DNA of 64,000 nucleotides from Protonemura montana (taxonomy: Eukaryota; Arthropoda; Insecta; Plecoptera; Nemouridae), in assembly GCA_947568835.1 (NCBI GenBank), contig OX387606.1, positions 17,765,940 to 17,829,939 on the forward strand. Direction: 5' to 3'. The notes beneath the pieces were generated by a model. The model was not told the DNA's origin, did no database searches, and saw only the letters and a program-made list of their open reading frames with translations. The position numbers and the translations under genes are program-made. How positions within the stretch are numbered: the stretch's first letter is position 1; each line of letters begins with the position of its first letter. This document shows, one piece after another, positions 59,360 to 64,000 of this stretch.

Positions 59360-62242
59360 TGCAGACGGTACAAGGATTACAAATCAGATCTCTTTAATAC
59401 TGACAATTTATGCGCGAGATCAGAATGGTCAGACTATGTTCTGACTAAAGTTTGATTTTAGTCAAGCTTTTTATCACTGATATTGAGCTATGAGCCTCCC
59501 TGCTTGATGACTAGCTGTTATTCAATGTAAAATAAAAAATAAAAATAAATGCGAAACGCACTAAAAATGAACAGATCACAAATTTCAATAGTTAAAAAAT
59601 CACTATGATCTTCCAGCACTGGTCTTCAGAACTTCTGTTTTCGTATTCTTGTTCTTATTTATTATCGCTTCGACTTGATCTTTTTTCGAGTCTTGCATTT
59701 AAATCTTTTGACAATCCACCAGCGTGGATACGCACTTGGAAAAATTCCCGCACTTTGATTGTAAATCGCAACGAACTTTCTTAATTTGAAACGAACTGTT
59801 GATTTAAAATGTTTAGATCAAATTTTCGCCCAAAGCAAAGGAGCAAATCGATAGAAGCACAAGGATAGTCTGCACTCGCGATATCGTCGACAATTCTCAG
59901 ACAATGGTCTTCAATCTAGTGACACGAAACGCCGCCGAGTTTTTATTTTAAACCATCATTAGTGTTACTGAGACCTGGCCACGTGACCACGGTGACAAAC
60001 CGATTGACTATTGGTCGGGCAACGAAATGCAAATGAGAGAATCTTTGTGTGAACGGAAAGGGGGAGTGATCGCACCATTGCGATTTTACTATTTATTGGT
60101 TCTGCGTAGTATTGAATTGTGTTATCGATTTATTTTATTAGTTGCACGCAATGCACCACTTCATGAACGTTGTGCACTTGCATAGATCACGCCCATTTGT
60201 AATCTCGGTGCAAACAGCAGTAAAGAATTTTCATTATTAGTCGGTTATTATGACATTTTTTATTGGTAGAGTTATACTAGTTTTGATAAGACTTTTCGGA
60301 TCATTATATGACAGCAAAATAGGACTTCGGTGGTTCTCAGAACCGAAAAAGACCTAATTCTACTGTTGTCATAAAAACGTGTCAAAGCTGACCTAACTGG
60401 GTCAAATATAATTCGTGAATTAGGTATTTAATAATATGTAGAGCTTCGTTCTTAGTATAAATCCGAACAGGTGAAGGCTTCGATGATTAGGAACATAAAT
60501 AGCCACTTGAATGCAGAGTGTTTGTTCAGCTTAAGTTGACACTTTGAGAAAAAAGTAAGCTCCGATCAGACGACACTCTTCAGCTGTCACTTACCAATCA
60601 ATCATAGTTTATCGATTCCGGAGCTTCGTCTAAAACAATGCAACTGAAAGTGAACCCGGAATTCTTTTCCAGTTGGAAATAATGCATTCATATCAATGAA
60701 CACTATTTTATTGCAGCAATAACTTTACAGTGGTATGCACGTCTCAGTTTCGACCACATTCATTTCGTTATCAACATCGCTAGCAGAGTTTAAAAATCAC
60801 GGAATTTTACGTAAACCCTAGGTACTAATGTGAAATAGGTCTATGTCATCCTGAGCTGTCACATTCAAGAGATATGCCAATGGCAATAACCAATACAGTT
60901 CAATGCGCATGACATTGAACGAGCTAGCTTGACCAAGAACGTAAATAGGTGTGAGCGTTTGCTTTTCCACTGTCTCTTACTAATGATATACGTCATTACG
61001 CAATCAACAAAATACTAACAGACATTGTGCACTGGATAACAAGTATTTTCCAATCGCAATTCTTTTAATTCTTTAACAAAAATGACTTAAAACAATAGAC
61101 GATTTGTTTCTGTTTGTGCTACCTGCACCCAAAAGATAATTATTTATTGGTGTATGTTGGTATCAACAACCAACTTGTTGATATTGCTGGTGAGTTTCCA
61201 TTTCAGCCGCTTTAACTAAACACATTCGAAGACTACCCGACATGAAATACATTTTTTCTCGCTGTCTTGGATATATTTTATTTTTATTTCTACGATTGAC
61301 ATTGAAATAAAAGACGATATGTAAAAGAAATAATTGCATATTTCCGCAAAAATCACACCGATACGAAGCTCAATATTTTTTTTTTTTCGATAGAAAAATG
61401 TCCCGCTTATCAACACCCGTAGTGCTGCGTGGCTCAAAGGTCGAACTTGCTGCCTAAATCTGGTTCACGTCGGTTTACTAACTTTTCCGGAGGTAGCGAA
61501 TGATAACACGACTGCCTTTTCTGACGTAGCTTATTCCCAGAAGCAAGACAACAAATCATCGATATTATGTTAATGTAAAGCCAGTTACACCTGTATAAGT
61601 AACTGACTCTCTTATGAGTTATTTCAAACAGAAGCATTTACATGCGGTCCTCTTCGTTTTGAACAAAGTGCTGATTAGTGATTAGATAACTCCGAATGCG
61701 TGCTCGAAACCTCTGCATCAAAATTATGCGTGTGCTGAGTTACACCAGAATGGTCCTTGCCACCAAGAAACAAAGAAAGACCTGGATTTGCTTATCAATT
61801 TATTATGTCGGAGAATTATCAAGAAGGACGTTTCATGAATCGTGAGCGATGGTCATATTTAATGTTTCATTACCCGTTTGCATACATTCAATTAATAATT
61901 ATTGGAAAAGTTACGTTCAAAACTATTAATAGTATATAATTCGAGCATGTGAAGACTTTTTTAATTGTGTTCAGCAAAAAAATCATGAGATAGCTTATAC
62001 AAGGCACCATTTGAAGATAACATAGTTTAACACAGAGTTAGTACTTCATCAAAGCATTACGTTTTTTTACCTTAATTAGTTTTTCCGATAAAACAAGTAA
62101 CAATATAAAACAAACCAACAAATAATGAGAAATTCAAAAGTTTTCAAAAAGCCGAACAGAAAACGCTTTCAAAGCTAAAATATTGATTCTAATATTTTGT
62201 ACATATTATATACTAACATTTCATATCAAAATCTTGGTCACC
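59360..62242. promoter_or_regulatory. Spacer between genes B and C, with candidate gene B promoter
   Basis: The gene B leader starts above 59359. At 59980-60034 an E-box CACGTG (59981-59986), an inverted CCAAT box (60010-60014) and an octamer ATGCAAAT (60027-60034) cluster in DNA with above-average CpG content. That is a plausible promoter-proximal region. Up to the gene C stop at 62243 nothing further is recognised. Confidence 0.35.
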
Positions 62243-63708
62243 CTACGAGTAAAATGTGAGAACAGACGTGTGGTTTCCTCGGACGAGTAAGAAGGGCGGC
62301 ATGTCGCTTGTGATCGCCTCGATCCATGCCATATACAACGGGGCCGACACTGTCCCTTTCCTGGGCATCGGCAGAGACCTGTAGAACCACACAAACCTCA
62401 GTTAATCAGCCAAATTAATCCATCAAATTATCTTAACCAAACCTCGACTGTGATACCACAGAATCACGATGTGGTTCCATTAGATACTCACATCACGACC
62501 AGAGCTGCATCTTTCGAGTTTTCTTGGAGCATTTCCCGAAGTCGGAGTTGTCGATCTGTTTTTCCTTGAAGGCCATCGAGTTCAGCTTCGGAAATCGTGC
62601 AATCTGACAGCCGGGTGGTTAATAAGCAAGTTATATCTACTTATTTTTTATAAAATGTACAAATTGACAGCGCTGAAATAATTCGAGTGTTTTGGGTGCT
62701 GATCCTAATTCGCATAAGCACAGTCTAGGTTGGGTGAATAATAAACTATGTTGATGGGTATCTGCGCATCTCATCATCATGAGTGCAAAAAGTACGGTGC
62801 CCACATCGGCTTAACGGACTGTGTACGTAGTTTATTTCAAGTTTAACAGTGAGTAAATGCAATTGTCAAAATAGCAGGGAAAGTTGTTTGTCAGGCCTGA
62901 ATCTAAGCCTAAGGTCTAAGCCTCACCTTCATTAGCGCCGTCAGATTCCCTGAATCCATCGAGGAGCTGGTTGAAGTAGCTCACAGTCGACTCCTGCGGC
63001 TTTTCTGTCACACCATCCACCATAGTCAGGCTCGCGTAGTCGATCCTAAACTTCGACAGCAGCTTCGCCATGCTGTAAATCGTTTGCAAATTATAGCCGC
63101 ACTTTTATCCTGGTTCGCTGACACCTAAAACTGTTACCTCTTAGCAGTAATTGACTTACTTGCGTTCCTCCAGCTCCAGCTCATACTTCCTGTTTGCCAG
63201 CGCAAAGATGCGCAGCTTGCAGCCGGCCCAGTTGCTCCGGATTGAGATGATGTAAGGCAAGAGAATGGTCAAACCTGTGGACATGCAACCAGTTATTTTC
63301 TGGTGACTGATTTTGCCAATAACGGAGGATATTTTGTGAAAAGCATCGGCATACCTCCGTCGTCATACAGCCACCAGACATCTATGGTCTCTCCTTTCTG
63401 TTTCCGGTGGAAAAGGGTCATATCGTAGATTACGTCTTCGGGGATGACCTTCGGTTGACTAGAGAAGAGAGAAAATTTGGAGTTTTACAAGAGAAATGGA
63501 TCGTTTTGTGATTTTCAAACTACTTTTTTGACAATTGTGGGCTATGCCGCAAGAACCCGTTACCTGTTGAGGATTGTTTCTGCGATTGCCCTCTTCTTAG
63601 ATCTGAGAAGGTCTCTCGGACTTCCAGCGGCGTTGATCGACCTTTCGTTCAGTGGCGGACAATGTCTGCTGAGACCCGGGCTTTCTGGAGGCAGGAACTG
63701 ATGGGAAA
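62243..63708 (-). CDS. SLC12 cation-chloride cotransporter, C-terminal part ('gene C', runs off the right edge)
   Basis: The last six coding exons are visible: 63708-63564, 63458-63355, 63274-63160, 63072-62927, 62603-62492, 62378-62243. Lengths 104, 115, 112 and 136 equal the matching gene B exons and the phases agree. They encode most of the cytosolic SLC12 C-terminal domain: [69 protein letters not shown] and the end [19 protein letters not shown]...[12 protein letters not shown]. The transmembrane part and N-terminus are beyond 64000, so transport type and regulation cannot be judged. The acceptor for the 63708 exon was chosen to keep phase 1 as in A and B; an alternative AG lies a few bases downstream. 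No disabling change is seen in these exons. Confidence 0.9.
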
Positions 63709-64000
63709 CTGGAACCAATTACAATAAAATGGTTTTAATCGCTTTCTTTGTAATTTTTGTGACTTTTCGCCACTGTAGTATCACTGTTTCAGCTGACGGA
63801 TTCTGTCACTGAGAGTTTCCACATTTTCTGTGAGTTAATAAAATTCCCCCACCTGTATCACTAAAAAAGACTTGCAAAATATCCTTCTTAAAGTAAAAGC
63901 GGTTTTATGAAAAATTTTCAACAAATCGTTGAGATTGAAAGGACTTTAAGAGTGTAAAATTTTACGTTTTTCTCGGTAACGTAAGTACAAATATAAATTT
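63709..64000 (-). other. Intron of gene C
   Basis: AT-rich sequence after the acceptor at 63709-63710. No coding exon recognised. Confidence 0.5.

Overview
The window is animal nuclear DNA: AT-rich, split genes with GT/AG introns, interspersed repeats and no prokaryotic signals. The tropomyosin N-terminal exons look insect/hexapod-like, and the other proteins are conserved metazoan housekeeping or transport proteins. I therefore infer an arthropod, probably a hexapod or other pancrustacean; the species cannot be named from sequence alone. Gene models were built by hand from splice sites, reading-phase continuity and recognisable protein motifs.

Layout. 1-5.2 kb, minus strand: the 5' part of a tropomyosin gene. 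It comprises a non-coding leader exon near 5.03 kb, muscle-type coding exons 1 and 2 (3599-2402), and further downstream a separate 193-codon first exon (590-12). That exon encodes an RG/N-rich disordered head followed by the start of a coiled coil, resembling an atypical (Tm1-I/C-like) isoform. 5.3-14 kb: a gene-poor stretch. 14.05-19.2 kb, minus: MRG15, nine coding exons, 322 aa. 20.49-26.82 kb, plus: GLD2-type cytoplasmic poly(A) polymerase, nine coding exons, 655 aa, divergent from MRG15. 28.6-43.06 kb, minus: a complete Na-K-Cl cotransporter (SLC12, 'gene A', 19 coding exons, 1050 aa). 45.1-46.15 kb, plus: intronless NAXD. 48.2-59.36 kb, minus: a second complete SLC12 paralogue ('gene B', 19 coding exons, 1074 aa). 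62.2-63.7 kb, minus: the last six coding exons of a third paralogue ('gene C') that continues past the right edge.

The main feature is a head-to-tail array of three SLC12 cotransporter genes, with NAXD inserted on the opposite strand. Gene A keeps the SPAK/OSR1 docking motif (RFQV) and the regulatory threonine region. Gene B has no recognisable docking motif and an Asn where the second regulatory Thr is expected. The paralogues also differ in intron positions, and each has one GC-AG intron.

Repeats include at least four intronic copies of a family, one pair of which shows a 5S-rRNA-derived head (SINE3-like); a 998-bp non-autonomous hAT element with a perfect 8-bp target duplication just downstream of gene B; a LINE 3' relic and a disrupted secreted-protein-like ORF, both in gene A intron 1; and two tRNA-like elements.
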